This document shows, in pieces, positions 44,001 through 55,049 of a stretch of DNA of 64,000 nt. The position numbers and the translations under genes were made by a program. The stretch's first letter is position 1, and the number at the start of each line of letters is the position of its first letter. The notes below the pieces were generated by a model. The model had not been told where the DNA came from and searched no databases. It saw only the letters and a list, made by a program, of their open reading frames with translations. Source of the stretch: Acanthosepion pharaonis (lineage: Eukaryota > Mollusca > Cephalopoda > Sepiida > Sepiidae); the NCBI GenBank assembly GCA_903632075.3, contig CAHIKZ030002027.1, forward strand, positions 57,501 through 121,500, given 5' to 3'.

Positions 44001-46800
44001 GTTATACCAATTGGCTTTTACACAAGAAGTTTAAATGGTTGATTCAAAATTCGGACTATATTTTCCGAACAACTGAATATTAGTTTCCATTGGGTATATT
44101 AGTTATACCAATTGGCTTTTCGACAAGACGTTGAAATGGTTGATTATAAAATCGGACTGTTTTTCCGAACAACTGAATACTAGTTTCCATTGGTTACATG
44201 AGTTATACAAATTGGCTTTTCTACAAGACGTTTAAATGGTTGATTTTAAAATCGGAATGTATTTTCCGAACAACTTAAATCTAGTTTCCATTGGGTATAT
44301 GAGTTATACAAATTGGCTTTTCCACAAGACGTTTAAATGGTTGATTCCAAAATCGGAATATATTTTCCGAACAACTGAATACTAGTTTCCATTGTCTATA
44401 TGAGTCATATCAATTGGCTTTACCACAAGACGTTTAAATAGTTGATTCTAAAATCGGACTGTATATACCGAACAACTGAATAGTAGTTTCCATTGGGTAT
44501 ATGAATTATACCAATTGGCTATTCCACAAGACGTTTAAATGGTTGATTCCAAAATCGGAATGTATTTACCGAACGACAGAATCCTAGTTACCATTGGGTA
44601 TATGAGTTATACCAATTGGCTTTTCCACAAGAATTTTAAATGGTTGATTCTAAAATCGGACTGTATTTTCCGAACAACTGAATACTAGTTTCCATTGGGT
44701 ATATGAGTTATAACAATTGGCTTTTCCACAAGACGTTTAAATGGTTGATTCTAAAATCGGAATGTATTTTCCGAACAACTGAATACTCTTTTCCATTGGG
44801 TATATGAGTTATAACAATTGGCTTTTCCACAAGACTTTTAAATGATTTTTAAATCCGAACAACTGGTTGTATATTCTAAAATTGGCTTCTCCACAATATG
44901 TTTAAATGGTGATTTTCCGTATTTTCTGAACAACTGAATACCATTTTCCCTTGTGAGTTATACCAATTGGCTTTTGAGTTAAATACATCTGTATATATTT
45001 TCCGAACAAGACGTTTAAATGATTTGATTCTTTTAAAACTTTTAAATGTGATTTTTGCGAACAAATGAATACTTTTTCCATTGGGTATATAAGTTATACC
45101 AATTGGCTTTTTTACAACAAGAAGTTTTGGTTGATTCAAAATTCGGACTATAAGTTTAAATGGTATGATTCAAATTGGCTTTTTCGACAAGACTTTGTTT
45201 TTCCGAACAACTGAATACTAGTTTACATTGGGTATATTAGTTATTCCAATTGGCTTTTCCACAAGACGTTGAAATGGTGGATTCTAAAATCGGAATGTAT
45301 TTTCCGAACAACTGAATACTAATTTCCATTGAGTATATGAGTTATACCAATTGGCATTTCCACAAGACGTTTAAATGTTTTATACTAAAATCGGAATATA
45401 TTTTCCGAACAACTGAATAATATTTTCCATTGGATATATGAATTATACCAATTGGCTTTTCCACAAGACGTTTAAATTGTTTATTCTAAAACCGGAATGT
45501 ATTTTTCGAACAACTGAATACTAGTTTCCATTGGGTATATGAATTATACCAATTGGCTTTTCCACAAGACGTTTAAATGGTTTATTCTAAAACCGGAATA
45601 TATTTTCCGAACAACTGAATAATTGTTTCCCTTGTGTATATGAGTTATACCAATTGGATTTTCCACAAGACGTTTAAATGGTTGATTCTTAAATCGGATT
45701 CTTAAATATATATTTTCCGAACAACTGTATGCTATTTTCTATTGGGTATATGAATTATACCAATTGGCTTTTCCACAAGACATTTAAATGGTTGATTCTA
45801 AAATCGGAGTGTATCTTTCGAACAAGTGAATAATAGTTTCCATTGCGTATATGAATTATACCAATTGGCTTTTCCAGAAGACGTTTAAATGGTTTATTCT
45901 AAAATCGGAATGTATTTTTCGGAACAACTAGTTTGAATATGTATGAATTTACCATTCTGTCCACAAGACGTTTAAATGGTTTTACTAAAAATTGAATATA
46001 TTTTCCGAACAACTGAATAACATTTAAATGGAATATTATAATTATCGAACTGGTTGATTTTTCCGGAAAAAACAACTACTGCTATTTTCCATTGGGTATA
46101 TGAATTATACCAATTGGCTTTTCCACAAGAACATTTAATTTGGTTGATTCTAAAATCGGACTGTATTTTTCGAACAAGTGAATAATAGTTTCCATTGCGT
46201 ATATGAATTATACCAATTGGCTTTTCCAGAAGACGTTTAAATGGTTTATTCTAAAATCGGGATGTATTTTCCGAACAACTGAATACTAGTTTCCATTGGG
46301 TGCATGAGTTATACCAATTGGCTTTTCCACAAGACTTTTAAATGGTTGATTCTAAAATCGGAATGTATTTTCGGAACAACTGAATATTAGTTTCCATTCT
46401 GTATACGAGTTTTACCAATTGTCTTTTCCACGATACATTTAAATGGAATATTCTAATATCGAACTGTTTTCCAAAATGACATTTAAATGGTTGTATTTAT
46501 TAATGGCTTTTCGAAGTTTAATTTGTTGATTCTAAAATCGGACTTTATTTTCCGTACAACTGAATACAAGTTTCCATTGGGTATATGAGTTATACCATTG
46601 GCTTTTCCACAAGACTTTTAAATGGTTGATTCTAAAATCGGAATGCATTTTCGGAAAAGGGTTAGTTTCATTAAAATGGATACCAATTTTTCCAAACAAC
46701 TGAATCGAACTGTATTTTCCGAAAAACTGACTACTAGTTTCCATTGGGTGTATCAGTTATACCAGTTGGCTTTTCCACAAGAAGTTTAATTGGTTGATTC
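38085..46800 (+). repeat. 101-bp AT-rich satellite (about 86 units)
   Basis: GGCTTTTCCACAAGACG recurs at 44719 and 44820, an exact 101-bp step. Dividing the span gives about 86 units. The consensus order is GGCTTTTCCACAAGACG, TTTAAATGGTTGATTCTAAA, ATCGG, TATTTTCCGAACAACTGAAT, ACTAGTTTCCATTGGGTATA, TGAGTTATACCAATT. Units differ at many positions and no simple higher-order order is obvious by eye. It is non-coding, and short minus frames reading FSCSENTFRF are by-products. The LTR element ends it on the right. Confidence 0.95.
44840..46720 (+). repeat. Scrambled part of the 101-bp satellite
   Basis: From about 44840 the units become shortened, spliced or mixed, for example GATTTTTAAATCCGAACAACTG and blocks at 45920-46080 and 46440-46690, between regular units. 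Confidence 0.65.
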
Positions 46801-48031
46801 TTAAACAGGTTGTTAATTTTTCTTAGACGAAGAATAATTGAGTTGAAAATAATTCACTAAGTTGTACTTAGACGATCCTAAAATAAAAAGAAAAGTTAAA
46901 AGAGGAAGAAAAAAAAAAAAAAGGAAAGAGAAGTGGATGATGCATGACCCGGTCATAAGCGAAAACAGGTGTCAGAAAGATATCTTGGCCAACATGTTGG
47001 CCGAATTTTAAAAAGACAATAGGGAATTGTTATTTGAAATGAAAAGTCATTTAGAGAGAGAAAAGGACCAGGCTTGATGACAGTGTATTGGCGATTGATA
47101 AGAATGTCGGTCAAAGCATCTGGCCTACTTTTGCGTAGAAAGACTCATTATCAATTTGGAGAAAGGGAAATTTTTTTTAGAACAATAGAAACGAAATTTT
47201 TTAATCGGAGAAAAAGTGTCTTTTGGGTTGAGGGGGTGACCGGTGGAACTGTATACAGATTCTGACCTGTTAAGAATTGGAAACCCACGATAATAAAGTG
47301 GAGACATTTTCAATGTAGATAATTAAGATTTTTGACTATCAGGTCTGACCGAAAAAAAAAACAAAGAGGTGAAGAAGGCGAATGTCTCGGCTCACAGATA
47401 GCGCCAATATTCTTTCCTGAAGTCACATCTAATTAGCGGCAGGCTGTTTTGACAGAACCCAGGTGAGAAAAAGCCAAGATTATCATTTTTCGTACGTGCG
47501 AAAAAGGCAAAATTAGATTTTGTTTTTTTTTAGAACAAGAACGATGTAAACCACGCCCGATTACAGGAGAACGCCCAACCAGAATCTCATTAGCCGAAAA
47601 CGGTCACGTGATCTGCGGAAAAGAGGAGAAAGAATGCTCGATCAAGAACCATTGGTCGAAAACGGTCACGTGGCATGCGGGAGACCGGGGTGTGCGCCTC
47701 CCACCAAAGGCACTGTGAGGAAGTAGGGGTGAAAATAATAGCGATAATGGGAAGACAGAAATAATGCGGCTATTGGAATTATCGAGAAACCCCTGACGCC
47801 GACAAACCCACCCCGTTTTGTTGCGGCGTCAATAAAAGCAGGACCCCAGTCGACAGAAATGAGTTGCAGCTGGACCGCGGGCAGGGATAGAGCCTGAACG
47901 CGGGCATCGGGCCCGATTCACTCGCCCCTTTGCGGGCAAGAGAATCCTCAGACAAGAAATCCTTCCACCCAAGTCGAAGACAAGAGAACTTCCAGCCCAA
48001 GCAGACGAAGAAGGAGATTGCTCGAAGGACG

Positions 48032-48190
48032 ACAGAGAGTTGCGGCTGAGTTGCGGCAAGAAATCCTTCCACCCAAGTCGAAGACAAGAAATCCTTCCAC
48101 CCAAGTCGAAGACAAGAAATCCTTCCGGTCCAAGTCGAAAACAAGAAATCCTTCCAGCCCAAGTCGAAGACAAGAGAAGTTCCATCTAAG
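48032..48190 (+). repeat. 28-bp minisatellite inside the LTR
   Basis: Units of AAGTCGAAGACAAGAAATCC plus TTCCACCC repeat about five times at 48057-48185. The right LTR has a rearranged, shorter set near 58230-58440. Because 28 is not a multiple of three, the overlapping frames are not evidence of coding. Confidence 0.85.
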
Positions 48191-48615
48191 TCGACGAAGA
48201 AGAAGATTACTCGAAAGCCGCAGAGAAGTTGCAGCCGAGTCAAAGACAGGCCGAAGAGTTGCAGGCCAGACAAGAAGTAAAGTTACAGACCAAACAAGCA
48301 AATCAGTTCCACCTCAGTCGACAGAAAAGAGTGGCTGGACGGAAGAAGAAGAAGTTGAAATCAAGCCAAGCCCGAGATCAGAATTTGACCAAACCAGATC
48401 GAAGTGAAGAAATACAACTCAAGTCGAAGAGAAGAATCAACTGCGAATGATTGACAGAAATTAGCCCCAGTGTCGAACTAGACCACACTCCGACATACAT
48501 AATTCTAAAGAGTAGGCAATTCGAAATCTTTAAGTTGTATGATAGAAGCTTGGTGCCATAGTCCACAGAGCGGGTCGGGAAATAAGAACAATTTTTCTTT
48601 ATGTAACGGACATTA

Positions 48616-48626
48616 GATATAAAAGG
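48616..48626 (+). promoter_or_regulatory. LTR TATA box
   Basis: GATATAAAAGG, preceded by GTAACGGACATTA, is identical in both LTRs (the other copy is at 58824-58834). It is probably the Pol II promoter for the genomic transcript, with the U3/R border about 25-30 bases downstream. Confidence 0.6.
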
Positions 48627-48919
48627 TTGTCACCTTTTTTTTTATCAGTAATTTTTTGTCTCGTGAGTTTTTTTTTTCTTTTACTTGTGTTTTGCCACCC
48701 CCGTCGGACTCAACTTGTATCGGCCCCAATCCCTGCTGGTCCCGTCTGTCTAAGATCTAAACACAGCGTGGGTAGACAGACCGGAGATCAGTACAGTTGC
48801 TTCAGTAACCAGGTATTGGAAGCGAGTTGGGAAAGGCGAGGCTGGTGATCATCTAACCAAAGGGTTGGAGCGGCACGCTTGGAACCAGGAGGAGCGACCA
48901 GGAGGAGCGACGTCACAGT

Positions 48920-49075
48920 TGGCGCCGTAACCAAAGGATTCGACCCTGGGCCAGGTGTAGACCCGTCACATATGGTGCCGTGACCAGGATCAACCCTGAG
49001 ACAACCACGTCACATATGGTGCCGTGACCAACGGATCAAGGACAACCACGTCACATATGGTGCTGTGACCGAGGA
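48920..49075 (+). promoter_or_regulatory. Primer-binding site, tRNA-His type, in tandem modules
   Basis: TATGGTGCCGTGACCAGGAT starts directly after the LTR CA end, with TGG at 48973. Its first 12 bases, TGGTGCCGTGAC, are the exact complement of the 3' end of animal tRNA-His including CCA, and GGAT after a 2-base mismatch also fits. The same CGTCACA-TA-TGGTGC(C/T)GTGACC module repeats with TGG at 49017 and 49058. A related TGGCGCCGTAACC lies at 48920, inside the LTR and also inside the right LTR. The first site at the LTR border is the likely functional one. Confidence 0.7.
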
Positions 49076-49244
49076 TTTCAACCCTGAGAAGACCACGATC
49101 GACCGCCGTTGCTGAAAATTCAAACAGAACTCAGAACGACCCGGGACCAAAGAAAAAAAAGAACAGAATCGTCTGCAAGGTAGGACACCTTATTTTATTT
49201 CCCAACCTCGATTGTTGCTGCATAGATTGTCTTTCTCTGTAGAC

Positions 49245-50491
49245 ATGTCAGACTATGATTCGGATAGAGCAGTGGGGGTGAAGAGGAAGTAAGGCGGGGG
49301 TTGTCAGTGGATTTAAGGAAGCTGTTAGGTGGACCGAGGGTCCCAGTATTTGATGGCAGCGGGAAGGAGTTTAAAAACTGGCTGGCAATCCTTGAGAAGA
49401 GCCGAATCATCTACGAGCTTTCGGACCAAGAAACCCTGTATTTGGCATACGATGCCACAAAGGGAAAAAGCGTCTGAGTTCGTGAGGGGGCTCTTGGAAA
49501 ATCAACCCTGCTTGTCTTGGGAAGAGATAAAAGACTGCTAACCAAAGAGTTCGCCGACGAAGGTACGGCCATAGAGGCCATGAGGGCCCTTTTAAAACTG
49601 ACACAGCTACGGGATGAAACCCCGGGAGAATTAGGGGGCCCGAGCGGGAAGCTATCGTCGTTGGCATTCCCCGAAGTGGTCAGGGATAATGCGGTTATGC
49701 AGGCCCAACTGGCGGACCTGTATGTAGAGGCGCTGAGCGACGAGCGTGTTCGTCACGACGTACTGAAGGAAGGACCGCTCAGACTGTCGGCAGCGATAGA
49801 GCTGGCCAGGGAGAGCCAGGGCGTGTGGGATAAAGTGAAGAGGTGTGGGAAGAAGCAAATACCAAGTCAGGAGGCTGGAAAGAGGGGGGTAGGCGGAAGA
49901 ACCTCCGTGTGGAATCAGAGGGTTAAGGAAGAGGTGGATCGGGCAGAATTATGGGAGGAAGACCCCAATAGAAGGGGCATGGTCGACCAGGCATGGCTTT
50001 TATAAGCCCACGCCGGGTCGATACGGGCTGGTCTGCTGGACCTGTGGGTACGAGGACCACAGGGCGGCGGAATGTCCGACGAAGTGGGGGTTGCCCCAGA
50101 CTTCAATCAGGACAGATGCACCAGGTGTGGTAAGAAAGGACACCTGGCCAAGTGGTGCGGGCTGAGGAAGGGTGCCCCACCGATATTAACAAAGAAGGCT
50201 GAGCCCAAGAGACCGGCCCAGGGAAAAGCCAGCGGGCCACCCCAGAATTAAGAGGAGGGTGGCCCAGTTAAAAAAGGAGAGAAATAAAAACTTGGACCAG
50301 TGGGTGGGCGAACCGCTTGAATAGAGGACAGGTTCCCTGAGAATAGATGCAAGGCCAACCCAGTTAAAAAGGGAAAGAGCAAAATGTTGGACATGTGGTC
50401 GGGCGGGCCACTTTGCGGCAAGCTGTCCAACAAGAAGGTGCTGGTTTTGCAGGAGGCCAGGACACCTGAAAAGAAACTGTATTTTTTAAAA
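49245..50491 (+). pseudogene. gag: gag (capsid and four CCHC zinc knuckles), frameshifted
   Basis: Gag binds and packages the element RNA and forms the particle. A start ATG at 49245 (MSDYDSDRAV) stops after 15 codons. Capsid-like sequence then continues in other frames: PVFDGSGKEFKNWLAILEK from 49343, ASEFVRGLLENQPCLSWEEI, and LLTKEFADEGTAIEAMRALL within 49517-50005. Four CX2CX4HX4C knuckles follow: CWTCGYEDHRAAEC (50034), CTRCGKKGHLAKWC (50117), CWTCGRAGHFAASC (50385) and CWFCRRPGHLKRNC directly after. At least four frame changes separate these parts, yet the motifs themselves are intact. Four knuckles is more than the usual one or two. It lies between the PBS and the protease. Confidence 0.78.
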
Positions 50492-50699
50492 CGGCCATGG
50501 GAGACCGGGGAGAGGTCCGGCCGGGGTCGCCCAGGTGCAGGGGCGCAGAACTCCACCTCATGAAAAAAAATGAAGGTGATTTATTACTACCGGCGCCTAT
50601 GGCTGGGTTAACCCAAAGGTGGGGACCCAGGAAGAAGAAAGCTCAAGTGTTCTCTTCGCTAACACAAGAGAAAGAACTATCCTGTAGAGCAGAGATAGG

Positions 50700-51145
50700 T
50701 GGTAGAGAGATGAGGGGGCTTTGGTGGACACAGGAGCATCTGTGTCATTGATGAGAGAGGAAACATACAGGCGGGTGAAATGGAAGAGAAGGTTACGGGA
50801 AGCGGACATAGAGATCACGCAAGCAGATGGGCCCCCCTGGAGATAAAAGGGATGGTGAGGCTCCCGGTGAGGATTGGGAGGGTGAAAAGCACCCAAAATT
50901 TTTACGTAACCCCGACCTGTGTACAGAGGCAATCTTGGGAGAAGATTGGCTCCGGAGCCAGAAGGCCCAGATCGAATTTAATCCTACTGTGTTGGTGGTG
51001 AACGGCGAGAGAACGCCATTGGGATGCCCACCAGAGGAAGAGATAACCATAGTGGTGGAGGAAGATGTACAGTTACCTCCTAGGACCGCAGTGTCGGGAA
51101 AGGGTAGGCTAATGTCAAAAAAAGGTACGGAGAGGACCTCTGCAG
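50700..51145 (+). pseudogene. Retropepsin-type protease region, frameshifted
   Basis: Cleaves the Gag-Pol precursor in functional relatives. LVDTGASVSLM, with the catalytic aspartate codon at 50727, lies in one frame. The middle part (KGMVRLPVRIGRVKSTQNFY) lies in the second frame and AILGEDWLRSQKAQIEF (ILG at 50932-50940) in the third. All three landmarks of an aspartic protease are therefore present but spread over three frames, and the next block (RT) requires one more shift. Inactive as written unless these are sequencing errors. Confidence 0.75.
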
Positions 51146-52828
51146 TTGGTCCCTGTAGAAGGAAAGGGCCTAGAAGATAACGAGGTAACCCTGTGCGAAA
51201 CGGTAGTGGAGGCAGCCGAGTTGGTGCCCATAATGATGGTGAACCAGGCCCAAAAGACTATAAAGGTTAGGGAGAGGGAGAAGATAGGGAGAGCACTTCC
51301 CCTACGAACTCTGAGTCGGGTGAGATTCGAGGAGGAACGAAGGAAGCTAGTAGAGCAAACAGAGGGAATCTTAGATGAGGATATATTAGCACCGGATCAA
51401 TTTAGAACCAGAGTAGGGGGTCTGTTAAGGAACAATCGAGATGTGGTGGCCCAGTCAGACAAGGAGCTAGGTCAGACCCACACAGTCGAAATGAAAATCG
51501 ACACCGGAGACCACCCCCCTGTGAAATTGAAACCCTACCGGACACCTATACATAAAAGACCCCTTGTAGAAGAGGCAGTAGAGGAAATGTTGGAAGCTGG
51601 GATGATCGAAAGATCGATCTCTCCTTGGAGCTTCCCAATAGTAATAGTAGGTAAGAAAGATGGCGGCCACCGTTTCTGTGTAGATTTTAGAAAGCTGAAT
51701 TCTATTTCGAAGCCGTTGGCGGTGCCATTGCCATTGATAGACGACATTTTGGCATTATTAGGGAAGGCAAAGTACTTCTCTACGTTGGACTTGAGGTCCG
51801 GGTATTGGCAAGTAGCCCTGGATGAGGCTGACAAGGAGAAGGCCGCATTCGCGTGTCACCTGGGACTGTTTCAGTTCAGAGTGATGCCATTCGGTTTAGC
51901 TAATGCCCCGGGAGTCTTCCAACAGCTAATGTCAATAGTGTTAGGAGGATACGAGAGCTTTGCCATGGCGTATTTGGACGATATCTTGATATTTTCGGAG
52001 ACAGTGGAACAACACTTTTTTCATTTAAGACAGGTGTTGGGAAGGTTGAGGAAACACGGATTAAAATTGAAATTGTCAAAGTGTCAGTTTCTGAGGGAAG
52101 AAACTAGGTATTTGGGCTTCGTCATAAACGGAGACGGTATTAAACCCGACATGGATAAGGTAAAGGTCATAAGGGAAATGCCAGAGCCTAAGACAGTGAG
52201 GCAGGTAAGAGGTTTTATAGGAGCTATAGGCTACTACCGGCGCTTCGTCCCGGCATTTTCAAGAATTGCCATACCGCTAGTGGCCCTGACGAAGAAATAC
52301 GCTAGGTTCAAGTGGACAGAGGACTGTCAACGAGCATTTGATTCGCTAAAGGAACAGTTGACAACCGTCCCACTGCTGACGTACCCAGACCTCAGCAAGC
52401 CCATGATATTATACACGGATGCCAGTGAGCAGTGTGTAGGGGCAGTACTTACCCAGCCGTGTCCTGATAAGGAAGGACCAGTGCCAGGCATACCAGAGGA
52501 AGTACCGATATACTTCCTCTCCCATAAGCTCTCAGAGACACAACAGAGGTGGCCAGTAATAGAGAGGGAAGCATATGCTATCATGTATGCTCTCCAAAAA
52601 CTGGACTACTATTTAAATGGTGCGGTCTTCACTATAAAAACAGACCACAAGCCTCTGCAGTACCTATTGCAGGCAGAGTGGACAAATAATAAGAAAATTC
52701 AACAGTGGGCACTTAAGTTAAGTGGCTACCACTGTAAGATAGAGTATTTGGCAGGAAAGGAAAACACGTGCGCAGATTTGCTCTCAAGAATACCGAAACA
52801 ACTGGAAGAAAGATCTGTAAAAAGGTAG
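51146..52828 (+). CDS. pol: Reverse transcriptase-RNase H (Ty3/gypsy pol)
   Basis: 560 codons without interruption. RT (about residues 125-305) copies the element RNA into DNA. FPIVIVGKKDGGHRFCVDFR is at 163-182, the catalytic aspartates are D215 in FSTLDL and D278/D279 in YLDDILIFSE, and VMPFGLANAPGVFQ is at 246-259. RNase H (about 415-530) removes the RNA strand; TDAS has D425, EREAYAI has E473/E475 and TDHKPLQYLL has D500. The ATG used is only the first in the frame. In the live element this block is translated as part of a Gag-Pol polyprotein continuing from the protease, so the true start is upstream. The end at 52828 precedes a 175-bp linker with stops and then integrase. Order PR-RT-RH-IN places it in Ty3/gypsy (Metaviridae), not Copia. 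Confidence 0.95.
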   Translation: MVPVEGKGLEDNEVTLCETVVEAAELVPIMMVNQAQKTIKVREREKIGRALPLRTLSRVRFEEERRKLVEQTEGILDEDILAPDQFRTRVGGLLRNNRDVVAQSDKELGQTHTVEMKIDTGDHPPVKLKPYRTPIHKRPLVEEAVEEMLEAGMIERSISPWSFPIVIVGKKDGGHRFCVDFRKLNSISKPLAVPLPLIDDILALLGKAKYFSTLDLRSGYWQVALDEADKEKAAFACHLGLFQFRVMPFGLANAPGVFQQLMSIVLGGYESFAMAYLDDILIFSETVEQHFFHLRQVLGRLRKHGLKLKLSKCQFLREETRYLGFVINGDGIKPDMDKVKVIREMPEPKTVRQVRGFIGAIGYYRRFVPAFSRIAIPLVALTKKYARFKWTEDCQRAFDSLKEQLTTVPLLTYPDLSKPMILYTDASEQCVGAVLTQPCPDKEGPVPGIPEEVPIYFLSHKLSETQQRWPVIEREAYAIMYALQKLDYYLNGAVFTIKTDHKPLQYLLQAEWTNNKKIQQWALKLSGYHCKIEYLAGKENTCADLLSRIPKQLEERSVKR

Positions 52829-54249
52829 AACAGGGAGTAGATGATAAAGCCTATAGAATAGGAGTAATTAACTCTAATAAGCTAAAAGATCGCCCTATGT
52901 TAGAATCGGACGAAGAAGGGACCAGATAATAACCGATCCCTACTGGACAGAAGGAATTGAAAAGGAGCAAGCAGACAGTGAAATAGCTGCTCTGAGAGAG
53001 AAGGTGAAGGCAGGAGAGACCACCAAGTATGCCATAATAGAGGAAAGGCTGTATTATCTCTCAGGAAGGGATGAAGAAGTCAAGCCCAAGTTGTATGTGC
53101 CCAAAAGTTTAAGACCAGAGATATTGGAGCAGTGCCACGAGAGGTTGGGTCACATGGGAATTGATAGGACATGTGATCTCATAGGAAGAAAGTACTATTG
53201 GCCCAAACTGTACGGAGAAGTCACTAACTATGTTCGAAGTTGTGTAGTGTGCCAGTCGCAGAGCAGAAGGCAGGAAATGGCACCCTTGGAGGAAACAGAC
53301 GTACCAAACTTCCCCTTCGAGAAAGTGAGTATGGATGTATCAGGACCATATGGGGAAACTGCACAAGGAAACAACTATATAGTGAGTTTTGTCGATTGGC
53401 TAACAAATTGGCCTGAAGCATTTGCAGTACCAGACAAGAAGGCCAGAACTGTGGCCGGGTTGATAATAAGTGAAATCTTCCCTAGGTATGGTGCCCCTGT
53501 GCAATTGGTAACAGATAATGGCACGGAGAATGTGAACAGCATCATGAGAGAAGTTTTGACAGGTTTGAATGTAGAGCACATAAAAACATCCCCATATCAT
53601 CCCCAGGGAAATGCTAAAGTGGAAAGGTTTCATAGAACCTTGGGAGATGTATTGGCCAAGTTGGTCAGAGAAAACACTGGAAATTGGGACTTGTATTTGA
53701 CGCAGGCTCTGGCGGCCGTGAGGTTTACGATAAACGAAACCTCCAGATTTTCTCCTTAATTTTTTGTTGTTTGGCAGAGACGTGGTCCTGCCTGAAGATA
53801 ACCTACTGAAGCCCCGAAGAAGGTATATGGGAGAAGATCATCATCAACTATTGCTGGAACAGCAACATAAGATATTCGTACAGGCCAGAAGAAGAATAAA
53901 GAGGCCCCAGAAGAAAAGAAATGAGAGGGTGAATGCTGAAAGAAAGGTGGTAGAATTGAAGGTTGGAGACCCTGTCTACTATAAAATCCACCAGAGAGAA
54001 GGAAAACTGGACCAGAGATGGGAACCGTACTACCGGATAGTAGAGCAGACGGGCCCAGTATCATATGTAATATGGGATCAAGTGGCAGGACGAGCGAGGA
54101 GGGTTCATGCCAATGATCTGAAGAAGGCTGAAATAGCTAACCTGGAAATGAGCGAGCCGAGGCCTAAGAAGACAAGGAAAAGGAAGGTAACTCTGGTTGA
54201 ACCGGAAGAAATGGAGACGGAGGAAGACTCGAAGAAGATGAGGAGATAG
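52829..54249 (+). pseudogene. Integrase (zinc-binding, DDE core, GPY/F), split
   Basis: Inserts the DNA copy into the genome. The frame 53004-53759 has the HHCC zinc domain (H45, H50, C80, C83), VSMDVSGPYG with D111, VTDNGTEN with D171, and GNAKVERFHR with E207. This gives a D-D-35-E core with all residues kept. A stop with a frame change at 53757-53763 splits it from 53764-54249, which holds LFGRDVVLPEDN and the C-terminal GPY/F module RWEPYYRIVEQTGPVSYVIWD with a basic tail. The linker 52829-53003 also contains stops. Only one or two small indels separate this from an open integrase. Confidence 0.88.
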
Positions 54250-54281
54250 GTCGACTTGACCAGATAAACGAAGCAGCCCGA

Positions 54282-54770
54282 GTGACAGAGTTGGAACCCT
54301 CAACGGGGATTAGCGATGTTCAGTCGTCGACTGAATCAGTGCAGAGAAGACCCCGTGAGATCGCCATCACACCCCCATGTCCGAAGAAAAGGAAGAAAAA
54401 GACGAAGAGGTCCAATCAAGCAGTCGAAGGCTCTAAAAGAGACACCCTGAACAGGACGAAGGGCCCAGCGAGTGGGAGGAGGAGGATCGAATACCCCTTT
54501 TCCCAGCTTAAGGAAAGGATAAGGAACAGGAGAAGTTTAGACATAGAGTCGAGAGGTATTGAAGACATTCAAGGCGAAGACTCTAAACAAAAAGAAGAAT
54601 CAGGGGATGAAGAAGAGGAAAAAACCTCCTGGACGGAGTTAAACACAGAAAGAAGGTTAGAGGTTGAACAGGAATCACCTCAGAAGATGAGATCAGGGAG
54701 GAGAAGAACCCCAAATCTCAGTGGAACAAAAGGGCTGTGCAGAATAGAAGCATTTAGTGTCGACAGATAA
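54282..54770 (+). CDS. Basic/acidic low-complexity ORF after integrase
   Basis: 162 codons rich in R, K, E and S, with PCPKKRKKKTKR (nuclear-signal-like) and an acidic GDEEEEK run. It has no catalytic motif. It probably represents the extended integrase tail or the start of the third ORF region, separated by a short gap from the integrase end. Function unknown. Confidence 0.4.
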   Translation: MTELEPSTGISDVQSSTESVQRRPREIAITPPCPKKRKKKTKRSNQAVEGSKRDTLNRTKGPASGRRRIEYPFSQLKERIRNRRSLDIESRGIEDIQGEDSKQKEESGDEEEEKTSWTELNTERRLEVEQESPQKMRSGRRRTPNLSGTKGLCRIEAFSVDR

Positions 54771-55049
54771 CGACACTGGCTCATCCAAAAACCTATTGGC
54801 TGACTGTGGTAGATGTGAGTGGAGGGGATGGAGTCGCGGGCTGCACCTCACAAGGGACGGAAGAAGAATTATTGGCATTATTGATTGGCCACCAGTGGTG
54901 TCATGAAGTACGACCCTTAGAGCGAGCGCCACGCACACCTGACCGGACCATTCTCTCTGCTAGAGGTTAGTTAGAGGAGGGAAGAGCTGAACGTAGTAAG
55001 AAATTATAGGATAATTGATTAACGAATTGTGAAAATACTATAATGCCCT

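Larger units (their letters stand above)
46802..48970 (+). mobile_element. 5' long terminal repeat of Ty3/gypsy-type element
   Basis: Co-linear with 57029-59179, about 2.17 kb. The shared left edge is TAAACAGGTTGTT and the shared right edge is CCCGTCACA followed by TAT, so the ends are close to TG...CA. It contains CGGTCACGTG repeats, a GC-rich block near 47880-47940, a 28-bp minisatellite, a TATA box and poly-T stretches after it. The 3' half is about 95% or more identical to the other LTR by eye, while the first 450 bp differ more. No convincing target-site duplication was seen. Confidence 0.88.

Noticed and set aside
47779..48301. Long minus-strand frames (up to 164 codons) in the LTR reading LRLGWKDFL repeats
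   Set aside because: They are translations of the 28-bp LTR minisatellite; the matching right LTR gives different frames.
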